A program made the position numbers and the translations under genes. This document shows, piece by piece, positions 1-8,972 of a stretch of 10,638 nucleotides of DNA. The notes under the pieces are model-generated. The model did not search any database and was not told the DNA's origin. It was given only the letters and a program-made list of their open reading frames with translations. The stretch comes from JBDREF01 sp043820045 (GTDB lineage Bacteria > Planctomycetota > Phycisphaerae > Sedimentisphaerales > Anaerobacaceae): contig JBDREF010000025.1 of the NCBI GenBank assembly GCA_043820045.1, positions 1 through 10,638 on the forward strand. Reading direction: 5' to 3'. Each line of letters starts with the position of its first letter. Within the stretch, counting starts at the first letter, position 1.

Positions 1-3000
1 GGCCTGTCCCGCCAGATGGCGCAGACGATTGCGGAACTGCACCTGTATGCAAAGACGCCCGATGATATACGGCAATTGCTGAGCGAACTTGCGAAAGACG
101 AGCGTAATAGTCTGAGCAGGCTGAAATTCACCGACATCGGCCTGATTTTCGAAGAATATATCGAGTTCCTTGAGGGAAAGTTCATCGATCCTGATGCCCA
201 GTTGACTCGGGCCTGCAAAGCGGTCTCGGCTGCAAGCTTTGCCGGAGGTGCAAAGTTGTGGGTCGATGGTTTCGCCGGCTTTACGACGGCCGAGCTTGCA
301 ATCCTTGCCGAGCTGCTGAAAGTAGTCGCCGATGCGCAGATTGCGCTTTGCCTGGACCCGTCCGGCATTGATTTGGCAAATCCAGATTTGGAGAAACTCG
401 ACCCGACCGGCCTGTTCGCACCTACCGAGCAAACCTACTACAGCCTTTTCGACGTCATAAGAAAGAGCAAGCTCAAAGCAGCCAGGCCTGTTGTTCTCGA
501 AGAAGCGGTCAGATTCTCCAACTGCCCCGCACTTGCCCACGTCGAGCGAGACCTGTTCACCCTTGAGCCGTCGAAACTCGACGCCGCCGACAATATCCGC
601 ATCGTCTCGGCGCCGAACGCACGTGCGGAAGTGCAGTTCGTTACGAAACAGATACTTGAGATGGTCCGGCAAAAAGACTGTCGATATCGAGACATTGCCG
701 TCATCGCATCGGATATCGAGAGCTATCAGCACTACATACGGGCATGTTTTGAAGACTACGACATACCGTTTTTCATCGATAAGCGAAGGCCCCTGAATCA
801 CCATCCGGCCGTTCAGCTCGTATCTTCGGCCCTGCGGGCGGTAACCGGCGGCTTTTCCTCAGGAGATATTTTCGCCTATCTCAAAACCGACCTCGTGCCC
901 GTCGAACGCTGCGATATCGATCAGCTTGAAAACTACTGTCTTGCGTTCGGCATATCGGCCCGCGACTGGCAGAGCGACAGGCCGTGGCGTTTTGCAGGCC
1001 CGGACAATGAGCGGTTTGACGAGAGACGAATCGATGAGATCCGCATCATGGCCAGCCGGCCTTTGCTCGATCTCCAGGACAGGCTCTGCCCAACCGGCGA
1101 GCCGGCCGGAACTTTCAGGGCCCAGGAGTTCACGCAGGCAATTTTCCATTTGCTGTGCGCCCTCAAGGTCACCGAGACGATTGGACGTTGGATCGAAGAA
1201 GCTGACGAAACAGGAGACAGCGCCGCTACGAACGAGCACCGGCAATTCTACGACAAATTCGTGGACATATTCGACGAGCTTATCGAGGTATTCGCCGGCC
1301 GAACCATGACTGCGGAAGACTATCTTGCAATTATAAGCTCCGCCTTTTCGCAGTTGACGCTGGCTTTTATTCCACCGACTCTGGACCAGGTTCTCGTCGG
1401 CTCAATCGAGCGCAGCCGGCATCCGGATTTGAAGGCCGTCTTCCTGATAGGCGCCACGCAGAGGCAGTTCCCGGTGCCGATCAGTTCCGACAGCATATTG
1501 AACGACGATGACCGCAGCGCCGCCGGTGCGGCGGACTTCCCGTTAGCTGCGAATACCAGTCAGACCCTCGCCGAGCGCCAATACCTGGCCTACATTGCCT
1601 TTACCCGGCCGTCGGAGTTTCTGTGTATAACCTATCCTGCAGTTGACGATAGAGGCAGCGACGTTCCCCGTTCGCAGTTCGTAGGCGAACTCGAATCGCT
1701 ATTCGAGAATCTCCGCGCCGAATCGGTCGCGAGTCGGCAACGGGACATCGCAGAGGTGTGCAGCCAACGAGAGCTGACCGATTTGCTTTGCAGCGCGCTC
1801 GGCAAAGATGCTTTCGCACCTCAGGCCGCCGGCAGCGCCCGGCTGAGCGGTCTGCTCGATGAGATTTGCTCGGATGAGCAGCTTGCGGAATCGGGCTCGG
1901 ATGTTCTTTATGCCATTGATTACGACAATAGCTCGCAGTTGGATGCCGACGTGGTGGAGAAGCTCTTCGGCCGGCAGATAAAAAGCTCGGCGACAAGGCT
2001 GAGCACTTTCGCCGCATGTCCGTATCAATATTTCGCCAGGTACACACTCGGCCTGAAGGAACGGGAAGAATTCAAATTCGAGCCGCTGGACCTGGGCGCC
2101 TTCTATCACCGCATTCTCGATGCATGGTTGAAGAGGCTTAATGCAGAAGAAAAAGATGTCGCGACGGCCGATGACCGAGAGCTTTCAGCCTTGCTGAGGG
2201 ATGAGATAGAAAAACTCATCAGGGAGGATTCCTTCATATCGAATTTTGTAAGCCGCCGGGGCTACAACGAATTCGTCATACATTCCGCCGGCGAGGTCCT
2301 CCATGACTGCATTCTTGCTGTCGCACGAATGGTGCGGGCGGGCAGTTTCAGGCCCGTACTTTCAGAAATCTCTTTCGGGCAGGCTCGGAACGCACACGAT
2401 ACGTTCGGCAGGTATGAGCTTGCCCTTTCCGGCGGCCGCGTGTTGAGCCTGGACGGCAAGATCGACCGGCTTGACGTTGCAGACGTTGACGGCAGGAAAC
2501 TTGGAATCGTCTTCGATTATAAGCGAAGGGACACCTCTTTTAGCTGGCCGAAACTCAGTCACGGCCTTGATATTCAATTGCCGATCTATATGCTGGCGGT
2601 TCGCAATGCAGCCGGCGCAACAGTAGCAGATGTGGCAGGCGCGTTCTACATGCCGATAGAAGTCTCACCGGCGAAAACCACACTCGGCAAGCTGTCGGAG
2701 AAGGCCGACAGTTTCGACTACAAGGCAAGAGGAGTCTTCAACGGGGAACTGGCTCGGCAATTGGACTCAGCGGCGGATTCCGGCTGGAGCAGATTCTTCA
2801 ACTTCAGCATCAGCGCCAAAGACGAGCAGTATGGAAACTACGGCATAAGCGGAGCATTGAGGACGGATGACTTCGAACGCCTCTTGAAATTCACCGAGCA
2901 AAAGATCATCCAATCGGCAGAGGAGATTGTCTCGGGCGAGATTGACGTCAGGCCGTATCGCCTGAATCAACTCTCGCCGTGCAGCTACTGCAGGTACAGG

Positions 3001-3102
3001 CCCGTTTGCCGGTTCGACTGGCAGATAAACGACTACAATTTCCTCGAATCGGTGAACAAAGTTCAGGTACTCGAAAAGATGGGGGCGGTCGATGGCAGAT
3101 AA
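1..3102 (+). CDS. addB: AddB: helicase-nuclease subunit B, 5' end cut off by window edge
   Basis: Partner of AddA in the heterodimeric complex that resects double-strand breaks for RecA loading, in the cytoplasm. The frame is open to base 1, so the Met at 16 is internal. The N-terminal nucleotide-binding loop of the family is not in the window; roughly 130 or more residues are missing by comparison with about 1,160-residue homologues. Numbering from that Met: the VDGFAGFT block is at 83-90. The RYRDIAV and IPFFIDKRRPLNHHP blocks (223-264) and VGSIERSRHP (461-470) are typical AddB inactive-helicase signatures. The C-terminal nuclease shows H698, D813/D817, D834-Y-K836 and Q854/Y858. Cysteines C668, C989, C992 and C998 have the C-Xn-C-X2-C-X5-C spacing of the AddB 4Fe-4S clasp, so this subunit should be an active nuclease. 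The end overlaps addA by 11 nt, which suggests translational coupling. Assignment is firm; only the start is unknown. Confidence 0.94.
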   Translation, partial: GLSRQMAQTIAELHLYAKTPDDIRQLLSELAKDERNSLSRLKFTDIGLIFEEYIEFLEGKFIDPDAQLTRACKAVSAASFAGGAKLWVDGFAGFTTAELAILAELLKVVADAQIALCLDPSGIDLANPDLEKLDPTGLFAPTEQTYYSLFDVIRKSKLKAARPVVLEEAVRFSNCPALAHVERDLFTLEPSKLDAADNIRIVSAPNARAEVQFVTKQILEMVRQKDCRYRDIAVIASDIESYQHYIRACFEDYDIPFFIDKRRPLNHHPAVQLVSSALRAVTGGFSSGDIFAYLKTDLVPVERCDIDQLENYCLAFGISARDWQSDRPWRFAGPDNERFDERRIDEIRIMASRPLLDLQDRLCPTGEPAGTFRAQEFTQAIFHLLCALKVTETIGRWIEEADETGDSAATNEHRQFYDKFVDIFDELIEVFAGRTMTAEDYLAIISSAFSQLTLAFIPPTLDQVLVGSIERSRHPDLKAVFLIGATQRQFPVPISSDSILNDDDRSAAGAADFPLAANTSQTLAERQYLAYIAFTRPSEFLCITYPAVDDRGSDVPRSQFVGELESLFENLRAESVASRQRDIAEVCSQRELTDLLCSALGKDAFAPQAAGSARLSGLLDEICSDEQLAESGSDVLYAIDYDNSSQLDADVVEKLFGRQIKSSATRLSTFAACPYQYFARYTLGLKEREEFKFEPLDLGAFYHRILDAWLKRLNAEEKDVATADDRELSALLRDEIEKLIREDSFISNFVSRRGYNEFVIHSAGEVLHDCILAVARMVRAGSFRPVLSEISFGQARNAHDTFGRYELALSGGRVLSLDGKIDRLDVADVDGRKLGIVFDYKRRDTSFSWPKLSHGLDIQLPIYMLAVRNAAGATVADVAGAFYMPIEVSPAKTTLGKLSEKADSFDYKARGVFNGELARQLDSAADSGWSRFFNFSISAKDEQYGNYGISGALRTDDFERLLKFTEQKIIQSAEEIVSGEIDVRPYRLNQLSPCSYCRYRPVCRFDWQINDYNFLESVNKVQVLEKMGAVDGR

Positions 3103-6100
3103 GAGGATGGAATGGACCGAGCAGCAGAAACGGGCTATTGACGCCCGAGGCAGCGACGTCATAGTCGCCGCCTCAGCGGGTACCGGCAAGACCGCGGTGC
3201 TTTCGGGGCGGTGTGTCAATATCGTGTCCGACAAATCGATATGTCCCGACGTCTGGAGCATACTCGTATTGACTTTCACCGAGGCCGCCGCCGAGCAGAT
3301 GCGTTCGCGAATCGCAGATAAGCTCAAGGACGCCTTTCTTGAAAACCGGAATCCCCATCTGCGCCGCCAGCTCATGCTGCTCCAGGGCGCCGACATCAGT
3401 ACGATACATTCATTCTGCAAGCGGCTGATCACCGAGCATTTTTACAGACTCGACCTGGACCCGACCTTCAGTGTAATCGACAGCGACGAGCAGAGGCTGC
3501 TCAAGGCGGAGGTGCTCGAAAAAACCATCGACTTAGCCTGGCAGGAAAAGGGCCTGCGGGCATCCCTTGAGAAGCTTCTTTATCGGCGCGACCTTCGCAC
3601 AAACGACGGTTTTCTGATGAAGATTATCGATATTAGCGATTTTCTGGACGGCGTAATCTCAAGAGATAGCTGGTACGAAAGAGCGGTCAGGCTCTCGGAA
3701 GTCGCCGACCCTTTTACAACCGATCTCGGCGACAAACAGAAACAGATTATCGCAAACAGGCTCAAGCACGTTCTTGCCCAGGTTCGACACGCCATAAGGC
3801 TTTGCGAAAGTCAGAATACGAGCGGCAACTGGATTACCAAGTGGAATGAGACTTTTGCCGAACCTGTCGCCGGGTATATCGAACTTATCGAAACAGGTTC
3901 CTGGGAAAAGTTCAGCGAGGCGATAAGGCATCAGCAAAAACCGTCACGGCTCGAATACAAGCCGAGAGGCTTATCCGGACCGGTCGCTGAGGCTATCAAG
4001 AGTACCGCCGAGGACGCCAAGAGGTCTTTTGACGAGCTTTTTGACTTCGCGATCCTCAACGAGGACTACCTCGACAGGCTGGGTGCATCGGTGGGATTGC
4101 AGACACGCGTGCTCGTCGAACTCGTCAGGAAATTCGACGAGTTGTACGGCCGGGCAAAACGGGCTATCAACTGCCTGGATTTCGCCGACCTGGAACATTA
4201 CGCCTTGAGACTGCTGACCGATGGAAACTCCGGGCAGGATGAGCCGACACCCCCTGGAGCCAGGCCCTCCGCGACTGCGTTAGCGCTTCGGCAAAGGTAC
4301 AAATATTTATTCGTCGATGAGTATCAGGACATCAACGCCGTCCAGCAGCAGATAATCGACATGCTCAGCACGGGCGGAAACATGTTGGGAGTCGGGGACG
4401 CCAAGCAGAGCATCTACGCCTTTCGAGGAGCACAACCGGACATTTTTCTCGAACGGCTGAATCTTGCTTCGCCAAACGCGATGGATGTCTCGCGTGGGCT
4501 GCGCGTTGACCTGAATGCCAACTTCCGTTCGGCAAAAGGGATTCTCGATTTTGTCAACGCGACGTTCTCGCGGATCATGACTACGTCGTTTACGAGAATC
4601 GACTACGACGAGTCCGCCCGTCTGAGACCGGCATTCGACGACCAATCTGAGAGTCCGGCAGAAAGCGTCGCAAGGATTGTCGAATTTCACATACTCGATG
4701 AGGAAAAGGCGGATGCCGAGGACTCGCAACAGGAACACGAGATAGCCGACTCACAATACGAAACAGGTACCGTTACCGCGCGCCAGCGCCAGGCGGCGAT
4801 GATTGCCCGGCGCATCAGGCAAATCGTCGGAGCGGATACGGGAAAGCCGGAGTTTCAAATATACGACACCGAGCAGCAGGTCTTTCGGGATGTCGATTAT
4901 CGTGACATTGTCGTTCTGATGCGCTCGCTGGCAAAGAAAGCCAACGATTACGTGGAGGTGTTCCGCCTGGCCGGCGTGCCCTGCAGTTGCCAGGCTACCG
5001 CGGGCTATTTCGAAGCCACCGAAATCAGCGATGTCACAGCCCTGCTGAAGGTCCTGGACAATCCTCAGCGGGACATTGAATTGGCCGCAATATTGAGAAG
5101 CCCCCTTTTCAAGGTCGGCGACACGGAGCTGGCAAAGATAAAAATACACAGCGCAAAAAGCCGGCAGCACAAAGACTATTATGACTGCGTGCTCCAATAC
5201 TGCCGCAGCGGCTCGGACCCCAGGCTGGCCGACAGGCTCACGCAAATACTCGGTCGGCTCGACAAGTGGCGCACCATCGCCCGCCGGGGCAACCTGGCCG
5301 ACCTGATCTGGCGGATATACCGGGAAACGGACTACCTGTCGTTTGTTTCCGCCCTGCCGAACGGCCAGGTCCGCCGGGCCAACCTTCTGCGGCTCCACGA
5401 CAGGGCCATCCAGTTCGAGGGCTTTGCCAGCAGCGCCGGCGTGCCTTCGTTGACGCGATTCGTCGAATTCATCGAGAAACTTCAGGAAATGGGACAGGAT
5501 TGGGCGCCGGCCGAGCCACAGGCATCGGCGGGCAACGCAGTTCGCATCCTGAGCGTTCACAAAAGCAAAGGGCTCGAATTTCCGGTCGTCTTCCTGGCCG
5601 AGTTGGAAAGCAATTTCAATAAAAGGGATGTCTACGCGGATTGCCTTGCCGATGCGGACGATACGTTAGGGCTGCAGATCATCGACCGGCAGTCCAACGG
5701 CAAGCTAAGCTCGCTTGCGCACGAAGTTATCGCAGAGCAGAAGTTCTCAACGGCACTTGCCGAGGAGATGAGAGTGCTTTACGTTGCCACCACGCGCGCG
5801 AGGGAACGGCTTATCCTGACTGCTTCCGAAAAGCAAAAGAATTGCCGCCAGATTATCTCGAAGGGCCTTTTCTTCGATAATAAGCCGGTCCCCGACTGGC
5901 AGCTTCGCTCCTGCCGCAGCCATCTGGAATGGATTCTCTACGGACTTTCCGGCCGGAAGATTCTGCACGAGACCTTTGAGACCGGCCTGGAGCGGCACGC
6001 CGTAGATGATAATTTGTTCAGCTTCACGTTGCACGATCAGGCGGAGCTGAAGGAACTCTCCGAGTTTGTAGTGGCCCTCAAGACCGGCAAATCGAAACGT

Positions 6101-6898
6101 GCCTCGGCAAGACCGAAAAAATCACGCCCGAAACAAGAAGAGTCAAATCTGCTCGCACAGGTGAAGAGAGCTTTGTCCTGGCGGTATAGACCGGGAGATG
6201 CACCGCTGCTGCCTGCGAAAAGTTCCGTGACGCAATTGACTCACAACAGCGACCAGTTCGTAAGGATCGACTATTCCAGAGCCCTCGACCGCAGGCCCGC
6301 CGCCGTCATGACGGCCGAGCAGGATTTGGGCGGGCCTCCTGACGCCAGGCTCATCGGCACGGCCACGCATCTTGTAATCTCCGAATTGGACCTGGCCAGC
6401 CCCGTGACAATAGAAGCGATTGAGAGAACAAAAGAAGAACTCATGGCCGACAACTCCATAGACCCAACTGTCGCCGAGCACATCGACACCGAATCGGTAC
6501 TTGCATTCTTCCAAAGCGACTTAGGCAAATTGGCTCTGGATTCTTCGAATACCGTCTGGCGGGAGTGGCCGTTCACCTTCGCCCTGCCGGCTTGTGAATG
6601 GAAGGATTCATACCTCCCTCAACATACAACATACGATCCTTCGACTTCGCTCAGGACAAGCATACGAGATACAATTATCGTCCAAGGCATAATTGACATG
6701 TTAGTCCGTACGGCTGCAGGGCTTGTAGTCATAGATTTCAAAACCGATAAGATAACAGCGGGACAGACCAAAGAGCGGACCGAGCGTTATCGCCGGCAGC
6801 TCGAACTCTACAGCCGGGCCGCTTCAGCCATTCTCAAAGCCAAACCGCTCGCTGGCTGGCTGTATTTTTTGACTCCGCGCTGCATCGTAGAGGTATAA
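3092..6898 (+). CDS. addA: AddA: ATP-dependent helicase/nuclease subunit A
   Basis: UvrD/SF1A 3'-5' DNA helicase fused to a C-terminal PD-(D/E)XK exonuclease; the motor subunit of AddAB in recombinational repair. 1,268 residues, full family length. Helicase motifs in order: Walker A AGTGKT (29-34), Ia TFTEAAAEQMRSRI (61-74), ISTIHSFC (102-109), Walker B VDEYQD (408-413), III GDAKQSIYAFRG (435-446), IV LNANFRS (474-480), V SVHKSKGLEFP (821-831), VI VLYVATTRARERL (895-907). A lysine/arginine-rich linker (about 998-1015) leads to the nuclease: G1089-T...H1093, D1202, D1215-F-K1217, Q1236 and Y1240, all intact. ATG at 3092 is preceded by a GGGGG ribosome-binding stretch 6 nt upstream, inside addB. 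An ATG at 3107 is possible but would discard that site. An unusual stretch at residues 1181-1190, just before the VQGIID strand, is encoded by a repeat core (separate entry). An acidic, glutamine-rich loop lies at 536-556. Confidence 0.96.
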   Translation: MADKRMEWTEQQKRAIDARGSDVIVAASAGTGKTAVLSGRCVNIVSDKSICPDVWSILVLTFTEAAAEQMRSRIADKLKDAFLENRNPHLRRQLMLLQGADISTIHSFCKRLITEHFYRLDLDPTFSVIDSDEQRLLKAEVLEKTIDLAWQEKGLRASLEKLLYRRDLRTNDGFLMKIIDISDFLDGVISRDSWYERAVRLSEVADPFTTDLGDKQKQIIANRLKHVLAQVRHAIRLCESQNTSGNWITKWNETFAEPVAGYIELIETGSWEKFSEAIRHQQKPSRLEYKPRGLSGPVAEAIKSTAEDAKRSFDELFDFAILNEDYLDRLGASVGLQTRVLVELVRKFDELYGRAKRAINCLDFADLEHYALRLLTDGNSGQDEPTPPGARPSATALALRQRYKYLFVDEYQDINAVQQQIIDMLSTGGNMLGVGDAKQSIYAFRGAQPDIFLERLNLASPNAMDVSRGLRVDLNANFRSAKGILDFVNATFSRIMTTSFTRIDYDESARLRPAFDDQSESPAESVARIVEFHILDEEKADAEDSQQEHEIADSQYETGTVTARQRQAAMIARRIRQIVGADTGKPEFQIYDTEQQVFRDVDYRDIVVLMRSLAKKANDYVEVFRLAGVPCSCQATAGYFEATEISDVTALLKVLDNPQRDIELAAILRSPLFKVGDTELAKIKIHSAKSRQHKDYYDCVLQYCRSGSDPRLADRLTQILGRLDKWRTIARRGNLADLIWRIYRETDYLSFVSALPNGQVRRANLLRLHDRAIQFEGFASSAGVPSLTRFVEFIEKLQEMGQDWAPAEPQASAGNAVRILSVHKSKGLEFPVVFLAELESNFNKRDVYADCLADADDTLGLQIIDRQSNGKLSSLAHEVIAEQKFSTALAEEMRVLYVATTRARERLILTASEKQKNCRQIISKGLFFDNKPVPDWQLRSCRSHLEWILYGLSGRKILHETFETGLERHAVDDNLFSFTLHDQAELKELSEFVVALKTGKSKRASARPKKSRPKQEESNLLAQVKRALSWRYRPGDAPLLPAKSSVTQLTHNSDQFVRIDYSRALDRRPAAVMTAEQDLGGPPDARLIGTATHLVISELDLASPVTIEAIERTKEELMADNSIDPTVAEHIDTESVLAFFQSDLGKLALDSSNTVWREWPFTFALPACEWKDSYLPQHTTYDPSTSLRTSIRDTIIVQGIIDMLVRTAAGLVVIDFKTDKITAGQTKERTERYRRQLELYSRAASAILKAKPLAGWLYFLTPRCIVEV
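6637..6660 (+). repeat. Short palindromic-type repeat inserted in frame within addA
   Basis: The core CCTTCGACTTCGCTCAGG at 6638-6655 is an imperfect dyad. From memory it matches a short interspersed repeat seen in many environmental bacterial genomes, usually intergenic. Here it is read in frame as DPSTSLRT within the AddA nuclease domain, between the FALP strand and the VQGIID strand, a place where AddA homologues vary in loop length. CATACGA occurs directly on both sides (6630-6636 and 6661-6667), like a small target duplication. The flank also carries an extra CATAC at 6623, so the duplication may be chance. Only one copy is seen in this window. That it is an inserted repeat is inference. 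Confidence 0.6.
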
Positions 6899-6901
6899 AC
6901 G

Positions 6902-8152
6902 ATGAAAATATCGAAGTTTGGCCGCAAGATTGCGAAAGTCTCAGGCATAGGCCGGTTGATGGACGACCTGGGCGGCGCCCTTTCGCACAGGCATGATACT
7001 CTTATGCTCGGTGGAGGAAATCCGGCTCATATTCCGGATGTCCAGAAGTGCTTCCGAGAGAGCATGGAGGCACTCCTGCGTGACGGCGATGCATTCGAGC
7101 GGGCAATCGGCAATTATGACCCGCCCGGCGGAAACAGGGAATTTATCGCGGCAATCGCCGAGTTGCTCCGGAGCGAACTCGGCTGGGATGTAGAGCCGAA
7201 AAACATCGCCCTCACCAACGGCAGCCAGACGGCGTTTTTCATCCTCTTCAACATTTTTGCCGGCGACTTCGAGAGCGGTACCCGAAAGAAGATTCTCTTT
7301 CCGCTCGCTCCGGAATATATCGGCTATTGCGACGTCGGTCTGGTGGACGACTTGTTTGTCGCAACCAAACCCGACATCGAACATTTGGACGATCGCATGT
7401 TCAAATATCACATTGACTTTGAACAAGTTAAGATTACGGACGATATCGGCGCCATTTGCGTCTCCAGGCCCACCAATCCCAGCGGGAACGTCCTTACGGA
7501 TGCCGAAATTGAGAGGCTGAACGAGCTTGCCTGCGCCAATGACATTCCACTGATAATCGACAACGCTTACGGCTCGCCATTTCCACACATCATTTTCACA
7601 GACGTCAAGCCTATCTGGAATGAAAACACAATTTTCTGCATGAGTCTTTCCAAGCTCGGACTGCCGTCACTCCGTACGGGAATTGTCGTGGCTAACGAAG
7701 AGATTATCGACATGGTCTCTAAGGTCAACGCAGTGATGAGCCTCGCTCCCGGCGGCATGGGTGCAGCCATGACTACAAGCCTCGTCCGAAACGGCGAGAT
7801 AATCAATCTGAGCACTAACGTCATCCGGCCATTTTATGAAGAGAAAGTACAGATGGTTCTGTCTCATACTTTTAGCGAACTGGACGGAGTTGGCTTTCAT
7901 GTGCACAAGCCGGAAGGTGCGTTCTTTCTGTGGCTTTGGTTTCCCGGCCTGCCAATCACGAACGAGGAGCTTTACCAACGGCTGAAAAACAGAGGCGTCA
8001 TGGTCGTCCCCGGCCATTATTTCTTCCCCGGCCTCAAGGAAAACTGGCGGCACAAAAACGAATGCATCCGCGTAAACTACTCCCAAGACAACCAAACCGT
8101 GGCCAAAGGCATAAAAATCATAGCCGAAGAAGTAAAACGAGCCTATCAGTGA
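6902..8152 (+). CDS. avtA: Valine--pyruvate aminotransferase (AvtA)
   Basis: PLP-dependent class I/II aminotransferase (EC 2.6.1.66) that interconverts valine plus pyruvate with 2-oxoisovalerate plus alanine; cytoplasmic. The 416 residues match E. coli AvtA (remembered sequence) end to end, with long near-identical blocks: MLGGGNPA (35-42), ALTNGSQTAFF (103-113), LFPLAPEYIGY (132-142), VSRPTNPSGNV (187-197), IIDNAYGSPFP (218-228), CMSLSKLGLPSLR (246-258), KPEGAFFLWLWF (336-347) and VPGHYFFPGL (369-378). K251 is the PLP lysine. N192, D220 and Y223 are expected cofactor contacts, and R258 a likely phosphate contact. R390 should bind the substrate carboxylate. The start is fixed by AGAGG at 6889-6893, 8 nt upstream. 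It begins 3 nt after the addA stop, so it is very likely cotranscribed with addBA, although no functional link between these pathways is known to me. No clear terminator hairpin follows; a T6 run at 8177-8182 has no stem before it. Confidence 0.96.
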   Translation: MKISKFGRKIAKVSGIGRLMDDLGGALSHRHDTLMLGGGNPAHIPDVQKCFRESMEALLRDGDAFERAIGNYDPPGGNREFIAAIAELLRSELGWDVEPKNIALTNGSQTAFFILFNIFAGDFESGTRKKILFPLAPEYIGYCDVGLVDDLFVATKPDIEHLDDRMFKYHIDFEQVKITDDIGAICVSRPTNPSGNVLTDAEIERLNELACANDIPLIIDNAYGSPFPHIIFTDVKPIWNENTIFCMSLSKLGLPSLRTGIVVANEEIIDMVSKVNAVMSLAPGGMGAAMTTSLVRNGEIINLSTNVIRPFYEEKVQMVLSHTFSELDGVGFHVHKPEGAFFLWLWFPGLPITNEELYQRLKNRGVMVVPGHYFFPGLKENWRHKNECIRVNYSQDNQTVAKGIKIIAEEVKRAYQ

Positions 8153-8214
8153 CGAATGAAATCGACTTGAGGAATCTTTTTTAGAGAACACTATACGAGA
8201 TAGAAAAGGCAGAA

Positions 8215-8242
8215 TTAAGTAAGGCGGCCCCCGATTTATAAT
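8215..8242 (+). promoter_or_regulatory. Possible promoter for the membrane-protein gene
   Basis: The 184-bp spacer 8153-8336 is A+T-rich and holds a perfect TATAAT at 8237-8242. A weak TTAAGT lies at 8215-8220 with a 16-bp spacer and matches the TTGACA consensus at only three positions. Transcription would start near 8249, giving a leader of about 88 nt before the ATG at 8337. The rest of the spacer shows no RNA gene, riboswitch fold or strong terminator. An isolated TATAAT in A+T-rich DNA can occur by chance. Confidence 0.3.
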
Positions 8243-8336
8243 TGAAGATGTTCGGTAACACGAGATGGGAGCAATGAGTTAGTGGAAATTTTGTTGTACA
8301 TTTCTATGTTAAGACTACCAAGAAAAGGATTGACCG

Positions 8337-8966
8337 ATGGCTAGTAGTGCTGCTGCAATATGGTCTGCAATCGCAGCAACTTTTTCAGCGATTGCAGCCA
8401 TCACTATAATGCGAATTCAACGCCTCAATATGCTCGATTCCGCTCGGCCTGAGTTAATACTTATGGGTTGGGATCGGAAAATAAAACAAATAGGAGACCT
8501 TCAGTATGATATTGTTACCATTAAAAAAATCAAAAACGTAGGAAAAGGATCTGCGTCACACCTGACAATCAATTCAAGCAAAACTATCAAGGATAAGCTT
8601 TTATCAGCGCTGTCAACAGTAACAATTTCTATTCTCCCTGCAAATGAAGAATATGAAATAAACGGTGAGATTTCATTGTCCTGGGATCATGCACCTACGG
8701 ATGATAGAGGAGGTAAATACCTTGAAATTGATATCGTGATTCATAGCTGGTGCTCAAGAGGTTACCGCCATGAAACGATATATAAGCTTTTCGCGGTGGA
8801 TCGAACCCAAAATGTTTCATTCCTTGGCGGTGATGAGGATGAGATTGCGCCAGGAGTGATGTTGTCGTTAAGAAAGACTATAAGTGAATCCGTATGGAGA
8901 CTAAAGCTGAACAGGAAATTGTCGCGTCTGCCTATAATAAGAAAATATAGTGCGCGGAAGAATTAG
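8337..8966 (+). CDS. Membrane-anchored protein of unknown function
   Basis: A 209-residue protein whose family I do not recognise. One hydrophobic Ala/Ile-rich segment (about 4-25) contains SAIAA twice (10-14, 17-21). It is followed at once by R26 and R29, so the positive-inside rule predicts an uncleaved anchor with the rest in the cytoplasm. A RPELIL stretch (37-42) opens a strand-rich domain. KNVGKGSA (66-73) resembles the N-x-G-x-G-x-A turn common in small beta-sandwich domains. Strand-like segments follow at 94-100, 111-115 and 129-137 (LEIDIVIHS). The tail (188-209) is strongly basic. The start is supported by AAAAGGA at 8323-8329, 7 nt before the ATG. Its codons are visibly more A+T-rich than those of addA or avtA (many AAA, ATA, TTA). 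It points toward the unknown gene on the other strand, with a hairpin repeat between the two stops. It is probably expressed alone. Confidence 0.75.
   Translation: MASSAAAIWSAIAATFSAIAAITIMRIQRLNMLDSARPELILMGWDRKIKQIGDLQYDIVTIKKIKNVGKGSASHLTINSSKTIKDKLLSALSTVTISILPANEEYEINGEISLSWDHAPTDDRGGKYLEIDIVIHSWCSRGYRHETIYKLFAVDRTQNVSFLGGDEDEIAPGVMLSLRKTISESVWRLKLNRKLSRLPIIRKYSARKN
8365..8397 (+). repeat. Perfect 10-bp inverted repeat in early coding sequence
   Basis: CTGCAATCGC at 8365-8374 and its exact complement GCGATTGCAG at 8388-8397 are separated by 13 nt. They could form a stem-loop in the mRNA starting about ten codons after the ATG of the membrane protein. The arms fall on the two SAIAA peptide repeats, so the symmetry may simply come from alternate Ala/Ile codons. 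A role in slowing translation is speculative. Confidence 0.5.
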
Positions 8967-8972
8967 GACAGA

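Noticed and set aside
2767..3432. 221-codon antisense frame across the addB/addA junction
   Set aside because: Covers the overlap of two well-supported genes and resembles no protein family.
4751..5560. 269-codon open frame antisense to addA
   Set aside because: Opposite a firmly identified gene with conserved helicase motifs. The peptide is low in recognisable structure and has no ribosome site of note, so it is a shadow of codon bias.
6941..7588. 215-codon antisense frame within avtA
   Set aside because: AvtA homology is continuous across the whole span, and the antisense peptide has no motif.
8160..8185. Possible intrinsic terminator after avtA (T6 run at 8177-8182)
   Set aside because: No stable stem precedes the T-run.
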